Below are positions 29,101 through 40,208 of a DNA stretch of 64,000 bases, piece by piece. The stretch is from Chloroflexota bacterium (GTDB taxonomy: Bacteria; Chloroflexota; Anaerolineae; CG2-30-64-16): assembly GCA_016876015.1 (NCBI GenBank), contig VGOD01000004.1, positions 1 through 64,000 on the forward strand. The letters run 5' to 3'. The notes below the pieces were generated by a model that worked only from the letters and a program-made list of their open reading frames with translations, was not told where the DNA came from and ran no database searches. Every line of letters begins with the position of its first letter. Position 1 is the first letter of the stretch. Made by a program: the position numbers and the translations under genes.

Positions 29101-29393
29101 CGACCGGCCGGCAGTCCATCTTTGGCCGTCAGCGACTGCCAGACCCCATCGCGGAAGCGGCTGACGCCATTCTCTGCGCCAAACCAGAGCGCGCCGTCCT
29201 GCGCCAGGAATACAGCGGAGACGTTGCTCGATAGCAGGCCATCGTTAACCGTGTAGGTCTGCCACAGGCTGGTGGAACCACCCTGAGCCAGGCCCGCCGC
29301 TGGCCACAGGAGCAGACATAGACAGCAAAGCGGAAGCGCCCAGAGGCGCGCCAATCGCCGCAGCACATTTGGGGTGGGCGTCGAAGTGCTCAC
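26190..29393 (-). CDS. two-component-regulator-type beta-propeller plus TM plus cytosolic AAA/STAND ATPase fusion
   Basis: Repeated Reg_prop-like motifs ([58 protein letters not shown]), Y_Y_Y-like segment, TM [20 protein letters not shown], then [52 protein letters not shown]. Confidence 0.85.
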   Translation of the reverse strand: [1067 protein letters not shown]

Positions 29394-29428
29394 AAAGATA
29401 CCTCGCTATAAACTAAACCAAATTCCTA

Positions 29429-29456
29429 TTGACTTCCAGCGCAGATGAATTATACT
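29429..29456 (+). promoter_or_regulatory. candidate sigma70-type promoter for the LysM gene
   Basis: TTGACT (29429-29434), 16-nt spacer, TATACT (29451-29456) in an AT-rich divergent intergenic region. Confidence 0.5.
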
Positions 29457-29610
29457 GCAAAAGCATGACCGGAGTCATATTCGACCCACATCGAGCACGG
29501 GGTGTGTGAGATGTGCTTCGCCAAGGGATGACAGAGCAGCAGAACGCAACACTGGCCAGGGCGGCATTGTGCGCGATCGGTACTGGTTGATGCGGTAGGA
29601 GGTCAGTATC

Positions 29611-30252
29611 ATGAGTCGAGAGAATAGTCTACGGGCGTTAAGTGCTCTGTTCCTGTGCTTTGCCGCGGTTGTTTACCCGTCGGTGGCCTCTGCATCCCCC
29701 GACAGCGCAGGCATCCAGCCTCTCATGTCTAATCTGCTGGCTGCCGGCTGCGGAGGTCGTTATGTCGTGCAGCGGGGTGACAGTGTGTCAGCGATCGCCC
29801 GTCGTTGCGGCGTCTCGACCTGGGATCTCATCCGGGCGAACAACCTAAACTACTGGGCCACAATCTATCCTGGCCAGACCCTGGTTATGCCAGACGCCAC
29901 GACAGCTCCTTCTGCCGATCCCATCTCGCCAGCGCCCAGGTCCAACGCTGCGCCCACGATCATTTGCACCAATCCATACGTGGTTCGTGCGGGCGATAGT
30001 CTGTATGGCATCGCACTGCGGTGCGGCGTCGGTCTGGATAACCTGCTGCAGTGGAATGGGCTGACCACCTACTCGATCATCCGGCCTGGCATGTGGCTTT
30101 TTCTTCAGCGCACGTCTTCTGCTGCGCCAAGAGAGGCGGCCCAAGAGCCGGCGGCGCCTATCTCGACCCAGCGGGCAGCGCCGCCGCCGACCGCGTCTCT
30201 TGCGTTTCGGCCCACGCCGACGCCGTCCATCGAACCCCGTCCCACGCCATAG
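29611..30252 (+). CDS. secreted protein with two LysM domains
   Basis: YVVQRGDSVSAIARRCGVSTWDLIRANNLNYWATIYPGQTLVMP and YVVRAGDSLYGIALRCGVGLDNLLQWNGLTTYSIIRPGMWLFL. Confidence 0.93.
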   Translation: MSRENSLRALSALFLCFAAVVYPSVASASPDSAGIQPLMSNLLAAGCGGRYVVQRGDSVSAIARRCGVSTWDLIRANNLNYWATIYPGQTLVMPDATTAPSADPISPAPRSNAAPTIICTNPYVVRAGDSLYGIALRCGVGLDNLLQWNGLTTYSIIRPGMWLFLQRTSSAAPREAAQEPAAPISTQRAAPPPTASLAFRPTPTPSIEPRPTP

Positions 30253-30310
30253 CTCATGCGCCGCAGGCACAGCAGAATCATAACGCACGCACCAGGAAAA
30301 AGCAACTCGT

Positions 30311-33300
30311 TTACGGACCGACTATAACCTGCTGCAGGACGATGCCGACTCCTGGTTCAGTCAGGGGCAGACCCACGGTCACTTGAGCCGGCCGGATGGC
30401 GTCGGCTGCGTCCAGCGCTGTGGCCGGCTGAGCGCCTACCGCGCCGACAAAAGCGTGTGACCAGCGAAAGCGGCCGCGCAAGTCGGCGGCGACCCCCAGT
30501 GATCTGAGCGCCGCCACGGCCTCGTAGTTCAGGTTGAAGCTCCCCTCATCTCGCACAACGCCTGCCACCACCGCGCCGGCCGGCAGACTGGCCACCCAGG
30601 CTGCCAGCCGGCCGCTCGCGGCGGGGTCGCCGTGGGTATCGAAGGCGGCCGCGCTCAGCAGCGCAGCGTCGACGCGCTGGAGGGCGACCAGGTTGTAACC
30701 CCGGCGATTGGGCGACACGTCTACGCCATTGACGTAGATGTGGCCGAAGTCGCCCACCTCTTGCCCGGCGCTGCGCGCCAGGATGGAGGCTGGCAGGCGG
30801 ACATCGGTGCGGCCCACCGGCCAGGGTCCTTGGCCGACCTGGGCTGCCGGCGCTAACGCGGTTAGGCGCAGCCGCACATCGCTCAAGAGCGGCCGCAACG
30901 GATCGGCCAGCGCATCGAAAACGAGCCAGCCGGGCGTCTGGTCCACGGGGATCGAGCCGATGACGCGGCCATCCAGCGTGACCGTCATGTGCTGGTCCGG
31001 CGCCAGCGACCAGGCGTAGAGGCGCACCGTCGTCGCCGAACGCTCGAGGGGCAGCAGCAGGCGCACCTCTCGCCGCTGGCCATAGGCGGCGGGCGGTTGG
31101 GCGGCGACGCCGGCTCGTTGCCCATCTGACGCCAACTGCCATCCCTCTCCCAAGATCATCCGGCTGGCCTCGGTCCCTATAGCGAACGTCTGGGGTCGGG
31201 GCGAGTCGCCGGCCAGTTCGTAGAGCGCCATAGCGCCGTCTTCTGCCGCGAGCCGCACGGGCAGCAGATCGCGCAGCAGCGTCTCGAGCTGGGGCGGCGA
31301 TTTGTGACGATGCACCATCACGTAGCGGATGTTCAGAAACGCGGCCCACTGCCGCGCAGCCACACGTTCTGCCTGGCCGATCGGCTGGTCGGCCAGCGCC
31401 GCGGCCAGCGCGGTGTGTTGGGGCAGATCGGCGGCGTTGGTCGTCGCGATCAGCCGCGCCAGTGTAGGGTCTTCGCTGAAGTACTGGAACTTGAACTCCG
31501 GGTTGCGCGAGGTGTTGCCGCCCAACAGTCGTTTGCCGTGCCGGGTCTGATACCACAACTGCTGCATGATCAGGATGTCTTGCTTGCCGGCCACGCGCGC
31601 GCCATTGCGCCAGCCCAATGGCAGCTCCAGCAAGGCGAAGTCGGCTGGCTGAGCCGCTATGCGCTCGTACAGGGCGGGCACGGTCAGATCGAAGAGGGGC
31701 AACGGCGTGGACAGGTGCTCGAAGATCAGCAGCGCAGCAAGGAGGACGATTGCCGATTTTGGATTTTGGATTGGTGATGGCTGATCAGAAATCGCAAATC
31801 GCAAATCCCAAATCGCAAATCCGTGCGCGACGAGCGGCGCGACGCTCAGCAACAGCATCACACTGTATCGGCTGGGGTAGCGGTTGCCCTTGAAGACGGG
31901 GAGCTGCGCGATCAGGTCGAACGGCAGCGGGAGGCCCAGGTCGCGGCCCGCGACGCGCAGGCTGGGGCCGAGGGTCAACAGGAAGAACGCCAGCGCAGAC
32001 GCCGCCCAGAACCACGTTTCTGCACCGCGTCGGCCGCGCCACAGCCCGATCAGCGCGAGCGCGAGCGCGGTATAGCCGAGATAAATGTGCTGGCCCTTGT
32101 CCACCGGCCAGAAACTGCCATCACTTTTCGCCGCGGAGTTATTCGCCAGCTCGCGGATCACGCCGCCCAGGAAGGGGTGCAGTTGCGTGGGCAGGGCATA
32201 GCCGGCGAGGTCGGCCGAGAAGAGATCGGCAAAGCCGCCGCCAGAGGTGAAAAAATCCCCTTCGGTGCGCAGATCGGGCAGCATGTTGGCGAGAATCGGC
32301 GCGATCCCAGCGGCGACGAGGAGGGCAAGCAGGGCGAAACGAGCGATTGGCCTGAGAATCGCCCACTGCTTTGGTCTCGAGGCTGTGCGAAGCCTCCTTT
32401 CAGGATCAGCCGGTTTCTGCCGCCGACCACCAAACCGGCTCAAGCCTCGAATCCAGCCCACCTGTTTTTCATCCGCCGTAGCGCCGCGGCCGGCATGAAC
32501 AACTGCCCTGAGAATCGCCAGCAAGCCCCAGGCGACTGCCCATAACGCCAGGAATGATGCATACGTCAGCTCGGCATAGGCCTGAAAAACGAAGAACAGC
32601 GCGGCCAGGGCGGCATCCCGCAGCCGGCCATCGGGCCGCGCCATCCGCAGCAGATACAATGCAGCAAACGGTATCCACTGCGAGCTGGCGATGTTCCCCT
32701 GGCCGAGCGCCGCATAGAACAGTTTGGCCGACGCAAAGGCGTAGAGCAGGCCGCCGAAAAACGCGGGCAAGACCTGGGACGAGCCGGCAACCTCTCCGCA
32801 TCTCCGCGTCTCCGCGTCTCTGCACCTCAGAACCTCCCGACACAAGAGATACGCCCCAGATCCGCCGATGACAAAGGAGGAGAGCAACAGCACGTTGTAG
32901 GCTGCCGTCACGCCAAACACGACTTGCAAAGGGATGCTCAGCACGCCGTTCAGCAGGGTCAGCGTGTAGAAAGCCAGGTTGATCCCAATCGGCCAGAACT
33001 GCCAGTCGCAGGCGAATGGATTCTGCGGCCGGTCAACCAGCGCGTGTTTGACCCACCACAGGTTCCAGGCCAGCGCGGGATCATCAATGCCATCGCCGGG
33101 CACGTGCGTCCCGAAGTGCGCAGCCAGAGGCCAGGTGAGGAGCAGGCTGAGCGCGAGATAGGCGAAAAGGGGGCCAAAGACAACTGACCAACGACGGACA
33201 ACCAGCGATCTCCCCGCGCGTTTGGCTCCTGGGTTGGGGTTTGCGGCCGGCGCATCGGTCGCGCGCGCCAGGCGGCTCGACCGAACCTGCCGAAGCCCCT

Positions 33301-33328
33301 CGCTCTGTCGTCTGTCGTCAGGCGTCAT
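30311..33328 (-). CDS. large multi-TM glycosyltransferase-like/unknown membrane protein with several repeat-derived in-frame inserts
   Basis: TM-rich N-terminal half and soluble C-terminus; likely start MTPDDRRQSEG at 33328. Confidence 0.7.
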   Translation of the reverse strand: MTPDDRRQSEGLRQVRSSRLARATDAPAANPNPGAKRAGRSLVVRRWSVVFGPLFAYLALSLLLTWPLAAHFGTHVPGDGIDDPALAWNLWWVKHALVDRPQNPFACDWQFWPIGINLAFYTLTLLNGVLSIPLQVVFGVTAAYNVLLLSSFVIGGSGAYLLCREVLRCRDAETRRCGEVAGSSQVLPAFFGGLLYAFASAKLFYAALGQGNIASSQWIPFAALYLLRMARPDGRLRDAALAALFFVFQAYAELTYASFLALWAVAWGLLAILRAVVHAGRGATADEKQVGWIRGLSRFGGRRQKPADPERRLRTASRPKQWAILRPIARFALLALLVAAGIAPILANMLPDLRTEGDFFTSGGGFADLFSADLAGYALPTQLHPFLGGVIRELANNSAAKSDGSFWPVDKGQHIYLGYTALALALIGLWRGRRGAETWFWAASALAFFLLTLGPSLRVAGRDLGLPLPFDLIAQLPVFKGNRYPSRYSVMLLLSVAPLVAHGFAIWDLRFAISDQPSPIQNPKSAIVLLAALLIFEHLSTPLPLFDLTVPALYERIAAQPADFALLELPLGWRNGARVAGKQDILIMQQLWYQTRHGKRLLGGNTSRNPEFKFQYFSEDPTLARLIATTNAADLPQHTALAAALADQPIGQAERVAARQWAAFLNIRYVMVHRHKSPPQLETLLRDLLPVRLAAEDGAMALYELAGDSPRPQTFAIGTEASRMILGEGWQLASDGQRAGVAAQPPAAYGQRREVRLLLPLERSATTVRLYAWSLAPDQHMTVTLDGRVIGSIPVDQTPGWLVFDALADPLRPLLSDVRLRLTALAPAAQVGQGPWPVGRTDVRLPASILARSAGQEVGDFGHIYVNGVDVSPNRRGYNLVALQRVDAALLSAAAFDTHGDPAASGRLAAWVASLPAGAVVAGVVRDEGSFNLNYEAVAALRSLGVAADLRGRFRWSHAFVGAVGAQPATALDAADAIRPAQVTVGLPLTEPGVGIVLQQVIVGP
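31752..31826. repeat. heptamer-phased hairpin array (ggatttt / aaatcgc) within CDS
   Basis: ccgattttggattttggattgg ... aaatcgcaaatcgcaaatcccaaatcgcaaatccg; translated in frame as FAIWDLRFAISDQPSPIQNPKSAI. Confidence 0.85.
32354..32480. repeat. Palindromic element copy 2 (in frame inside CDS 30311-33328)
   Basis: gagaatcgcccactgctttggtctcgaggct...agccggtttctgccgccgaccaccaaaccggctcaagcctcgaatcca aligns with 22055-22159. Confidence 0.9.
32793..32824. repeat. 8-bp tandem array tctccgcg within CDS
   Basis: tctccgca|tctccgcg|tctccgcg|tctctgca; translated in frame as CRDAETRRCGE. Confidence 0.8.
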
Positions 33329-33439
33329 GCTTCCCTCGTCCACACCCCGATTATGCCATCCTCTCCCGCCAATCGCCAAACATACAAAGACGATATGAAT
33401 GGCTTGTGTTTTGCGATGGCTTGCGATAGAATGACGCGG

Positions 33440-33467
33440 GGTTGGAGGTTGGAGGTTTGACGTTTGA
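33440..33467. repeat. 7-bp tandem array ggttgga/cgtttga upstream of folC
   Basis: ggttgga|ggttgga|ggtttga|cgtttga. Confidence 0.85.
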
Positions 33468-34885
33468 CGCCTCCCGCTGCGCCTCCTGCGCGTTGAGACT
33501 ATCATCATTATCTTGGAGTACTACATGGGCCGCTATCAGGATGCCCTGGACTTCATATTCGGCTACGTCAACTACGAGAAGGTACCGCGCTATGCGTATA
33601 CCGCGTTGACGCTCAATCTGGACCGGATGCACGCATTGCTGGTGCGACTGGGCAATCCTCAGAACCGTTTCCAAGCGGTGCACATCGCCGGCACCAAGGG
33701 CAAAGGCTCGACCTCGGCGCTCGTGGAGTCGGTGCTGCGCACGGCTGGCTATCGCACCGGGTTGTACACCTCGCCGCACCTGCATACCTTTCGCGAACGA
33801 ATTCGCGTGGCCGGCGCGCTCATACCCAAACAAGACCTGGCAGATTTGCTGGCGCGTTGCCGTCCTGCTATCGAGGCCACGCCCGATGTCATCGCGTTCG
33901 AGATCATCACAGCCCTCGCGTTCGTCTACTTCGCGCAGCGCGAGGTGGAGTGGGCGGTCCTCGAGGTGGGGTTGGGCGGCCGGCTGGACGCTACCAATGT
34001 GGTGAAGCCCGCGGTCTGCGGCATCACCTCGCTCAGCTACGATCATGTGGAGCGACTGGGCCACGACCTGACGCAAATCGCCAGAGAGAAGGCCGGCATC
34101 ATCAAGCCCGGTGTGCCGGTCGTCTCCGAACCGCAGGAGCCAGAGGCGATGGCCATCCTGCGGCAGGCAGCCGCGGAAACTGGCGCCCGGTTGGTGACGG
34201 TGGGCGTGGATTGGACCTATGACGTAGACGGTTTTGACCGGGAGGCGCAGACGTTCTCAGTGCGCCGGACCGCCGATGCCCACGTCCTGCCGGACTTACA
34301 CATCCCGCTGCTCGGCCGACACCAACTGGCCAACGCCGCCACTGCTATCGCCATGCTGGCTGAGCTGAGCGCCCAGGGGTTGGCGGTCGGCGATGAAGCG
34401 TTGCGCGGGGGATTGGCCGCCACGCGGTGGCCTGGTCGCTTCGAGACCCTGGCGCGGCAGCCCGCTCTGGTGGTGGATGGCGCCCACAACGCCGATTCGG
34501 CGCACAAGCTCCGCACGGCTCTGCGCGATTGGTTTCCGCCCCGTTCGGGCCGGCGGTTGGCGCTGATCTTTGGCTCCTCGGGCGACAAGGACATCACCGG
34601 GATGCTGGAGGCGTTCCTGAACAACGCGACCGACAAAATCATCCTCACTCGCAGCGGCCATCCGCGCTCGGCCAATCCCCATCGCCTGGCTGAGGATGCG
34701 CATCGGATCAATCCTTCCGTGCCGGTCAGCGTGCGAGACACTTTGGATGACGCGCTGGATGAAGCGGTCGCCTGGGCCGGGCCAGATGATGTGATCTGCG
34801 TTACCGGTTCGCTCTTTGTCGTCGCACAAGCCCGCCGCGCCTGGGCCAAACGCAACCCGGCTGCCTTCGCGGCCAATGACTGGGT

Positions 34886-37528
<2,643 letters not shown>

Positions 37529-37553
37529 GATGCAGTCAGGCGCAGCGCATTGG

Positions 37554-37586
37554 AGGGATGCCAACTTTCGGAAAGTTGGCATCCCT
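37554..37586. terminator. 33-nt perfect hairpin downstream of lon
   Basis: AGGGATGCCAACTTTC-G-GAAAGTTGGCATCCCT. Confidence 0.65.
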
Positions 37587-37606
37587 GCCCCGGCGGAGTC
37601 TTGCGG

Positions 37607-38785
37607 ATGAACTTGCGCAACCTGGTTCCCTTCGTGGTCGTGGCCCTGCTCGTCCTGGCCGCGGCCATGTACGCCTGGCGCGGCGGCTATCTGCGGAGCG
37701 CAGAAGAGCCGACTTTGCCGCTCGATCTGAAGAACCTGATTCCTCAAACCTGGTCGGTTCAGCGGGAAAACCTGCAGCAGTGCAACTTCGACAGCGACAG
37801 CGAGCAGGAATGGCTGCTGCTCTACCGCTACGACAAGTCAAAAGACCTGGAGCGTGAGCTGATCGGCGGGGTGATCTTCGACGCCCAGGTCAATCGGGCG
37901 TCACAGGAACCGGGCAACCAGAGCCCCTACCGGCCCGCGTTTCTCGTCCCCTACAAACTTCTCCCCGACATCTACACCGGCAAAGGTCAGGGCTACCTGG
38001 GGGAGACGCGCGCCGCCTTCAAGACCTATCCGGCCGCCGAGCGCGGCAAGCCGTGTCAGGCGCAAGAAATCGCCATCTGGGGCTACAGCGGCGACGCACA
38101 TCCGACGCGGCTCTCGATCTTCCGCTGGGGCGGCGAGGCGGTCGGCTATCGCGGGGTTCACTTCGTCGGCAATGCCAGGGTGACGCCGGCCGACAGCGCG
38201 CAGCCCATCACAGAGGTCGCCACGTACAATCGCCTCAACGATCGCAGCGCCCTGTGTGACGCACAGTACTTCAGCGTGCCCGCCAGGGCCGGCGCGATCC
38301 CTTCTCCCATCGAAGCGAGCGAAAAGAAGGAGGCGCGCACCATAGACTTCTGCTTTGGCGCGCCGCAAGACCCGGCCTACCCGGAAGGGGTCGTCGTGGC
38401 GCTGTTGCGCGGGCAGAATCCGAACAACGACACACCTACCGGCGTCAGCTTCTTGATCGGCGATGCAAGCCTTCCGGCTGAGCTCGCAGCCCTGAAGGGA
38501 GCATCGCGGCCCCCCTATCGCATCATCGCGATCTCTCATCCCGGCACGTTGGCGCCCCATCCAGGGCCAGGCGAACGTTGGACCTGGTCGCCCCCTGGAA
38601 CGCCGGCAGGCACGCCAACGGCCGAATCGCAGACCTGGTGGCGCGGTCGCGAACGCGCCGAAGTGACTGCGGAAATCATCCTGAACGGCGCAGCGCGCCA
38701 GATCGCCTGGCACTTGACCAGCATCGCCAACGAGCGGGTGAACACCGACGTCAGGTGGCGGGTCGAACGCGTGGAGTGGAGATAG
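37607..38785 (+). CDS. membrane-anchored protein of unknown function
   Basis: N-terminal TM MNLRNLVPFVVVALLVLAAAMYAW; intact 393-codon frame; family not recognised. Confidence 0.6.
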   Translation: MNLRNLVPFVVVALLVLAAAMYAWRGGYLRSAEEPTLPLDLKNLIPQTWSVQRENLQQCNFDSDSEQEWLLLYRYDKSKDLERELIGGVIFDAQVNRASQEPGNQSPYRPAFLVPYKLLPDIYTGKGQGYLGETRAAFKTYPAAERGKPCQAQEIAIWGYSGDAHPTRLSIFRWGGEAVGYRGVHFVGNARVTPADSAQPITEVATYNRLNDRSALCDAQYFSVPARAGAIPSPIEASEKKEARTIDFCFGAPQDPAYPEGVVVALLRGQNPNNDTPTGVSFLIGDASLPAELAALKGASRPPYRIIAISHPGTLAPHPGPGERWTWSPPGTPAGTPTAESQTWWRGRERAEVTAEIILNGAARQIAWHLTSIANERVNTDVRWRVERVEWR

Positions 38786-40183
38786 GTGCTCTCCCCTATT
38801 CGGTGGACCGCATCTGATGTCGCTGGCTGGCTTGGGGCCGGCGCCGGCGAACGGTTGGCGTTCAGCCCGGCCGCCGCGAGCGCGGCCCGCCTGGCCGAGA
38901 CGCTGATCGCGCTGGCAAACGCGCACGGCGGCGTGGTCGTGATCGGCGTGGCGACTGGCGGTCGCCTCACCGGCGTCGAAGATGCAGCCGCCGCCCGCGC
39001 GCTGTTCCAGGCGGCCGGGTTGCTATCCACCCCGCCGCTGATCCTTTCCTTGCCCCAGATCGTCGAGCACAACGGCAGGCAGTTGTGCGTGGGCGAAGTG
39101 CCGCCAGGGCTGCCCCACGTCTACAACCTGGGCGGCCGCTACCTCACCCGTGCTGGCCCCGCGAATCGGCTGCTGACCGCGAGCGAGCTGAGCAGCCTGC
39201 TGTTCGAGCGCGGCGAAGCCGGCTTCGAAGCGCAGCCGGTTCCCGCCGCGACCCTGGACGATCTGGAGATGGCCCATGTGCGCGCCTATCTGAGCTGCCT
39301 GGCCGCGCCGCCGGCCGAAAGCTGGGAGCGCGTGCTGCTGGCGCGCGGCGGCCTGACCCAGGGAGCCGCTGGGTTGACGCCGACCTATGCCGGCGTGCTC
39401 CTCTTTGGCCGCGACCCGCAGCGCTTCGTGCGCGGCGCCGAGATCACCCTGGTACGCTATGCGGGGCTTCAGATGGGGGATGAATTCGTCCGCCACGACG
39501 CCCGCGGCGCCTTGCCCGAACAAATCCGCCAGGCCGAGGCGTTCGTGACGGCCAACATGCGCCGCGGGATGCGACTGAGCGGTTTCACGCGACAGGAGAC
39601 CACCGAATATCCCCTCTCTGTTGTGCGCGAGGCAATCGTCAACGCGGCGGCGCACCGCGATTATGCCATTCGTGGGGACAGCATCCGGGTGCTGATGTTC
39701 AGCGATCGCCTGGAGGTCTACAGCCCCGGACGGTTGCCCGGCCATGTCACGCTCGACAACCTGCTGCACGAGCGTTTCTCGCGCAACGAGATCATCGTCC
39801 AGGCCCTTTCGGATGTGGGGTTCGTGGAACGCTTAGGCTACGGGATTGATCGTATGATGGTGGTGATGGCCGAGGCCGGTCTACCTGCGCCGGTCTTCGA
39901 GGAAACCGTGGCCGGTTTTCGCGTCACGTTGCGCGGCCGCGGGGATGACCTGGTAAGCGCGGAACCGGCCGCGCAACGCTGGGCCAACTATCGCGTCAAC
40001 CCGCGGCAAGAGCGCGCCCTGGCGTATCTGGCCGAACACGGCAGCATCACCAATCGCGAGTTTCGCGACCTCTGCCCCGATCTGAGCGACGAGACGATCC
40101 GCCGCGAGCTGGCCGGCCTGGTGGACCAGGGCTTGATCATGAAAGTGGGGGAGCGAAAGGCGACCTACTACATCCTGAAGTAG
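38786..40183 (+). CDS. AlbA_2-type putative DNA-binding/ATP-dependent transcriptional regulator (RecG-like family)
   Basis: LIALANAHGGVVVIGVATGGRLTGVED; YPLSVVREAIVNAAAHRDYAIRGDSIRVLMFSDRLEVYSPGRLPG; C-terminal wHTH. Confidence 0.85.
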   Translation: MLSPIRWTASDVAGWLGAGAGERLAFSPAAASAARLAETLIALANAHGGVVVIGVATGGRLTGVEDAAAARALFQAAGLLSTPPLILSLPQIVEHNGRQLCVGEVPPGLPHVYNLGGRYLTRAGPANRLLTASELSSLLFERGEAGFEAQPVPAATLDDLEMAHVRAYLSCLAAPPAESWERVLLARGGLTQGAAGLTPTYAGVLLFGRDPQRFVRGAEITLVRYAGLQMGDEFVRHDARGALPEQIRQAEAFVTANMRRGMRLSGFTRQETTEYPLSVVREAIVNAAAHRDYAIRGDSIRVLMFSDRLEVYSPGRLPGHVTLDNLLHERFSRNEIIVQALSDVGFVERLGYGIDRMMVVMAEAGLPAPVFEETVAGFRVTLRGRGDDLVSAEPAAQRWANYRVNPRQERALAYLAEHGSITNREFRDLCPDLSDETIRRELAGLVDQGLIMKVGERKATYYILK

Positions 40184-40208
40184 CTGACAGTATACCTGGA
40201 GGGAACTG

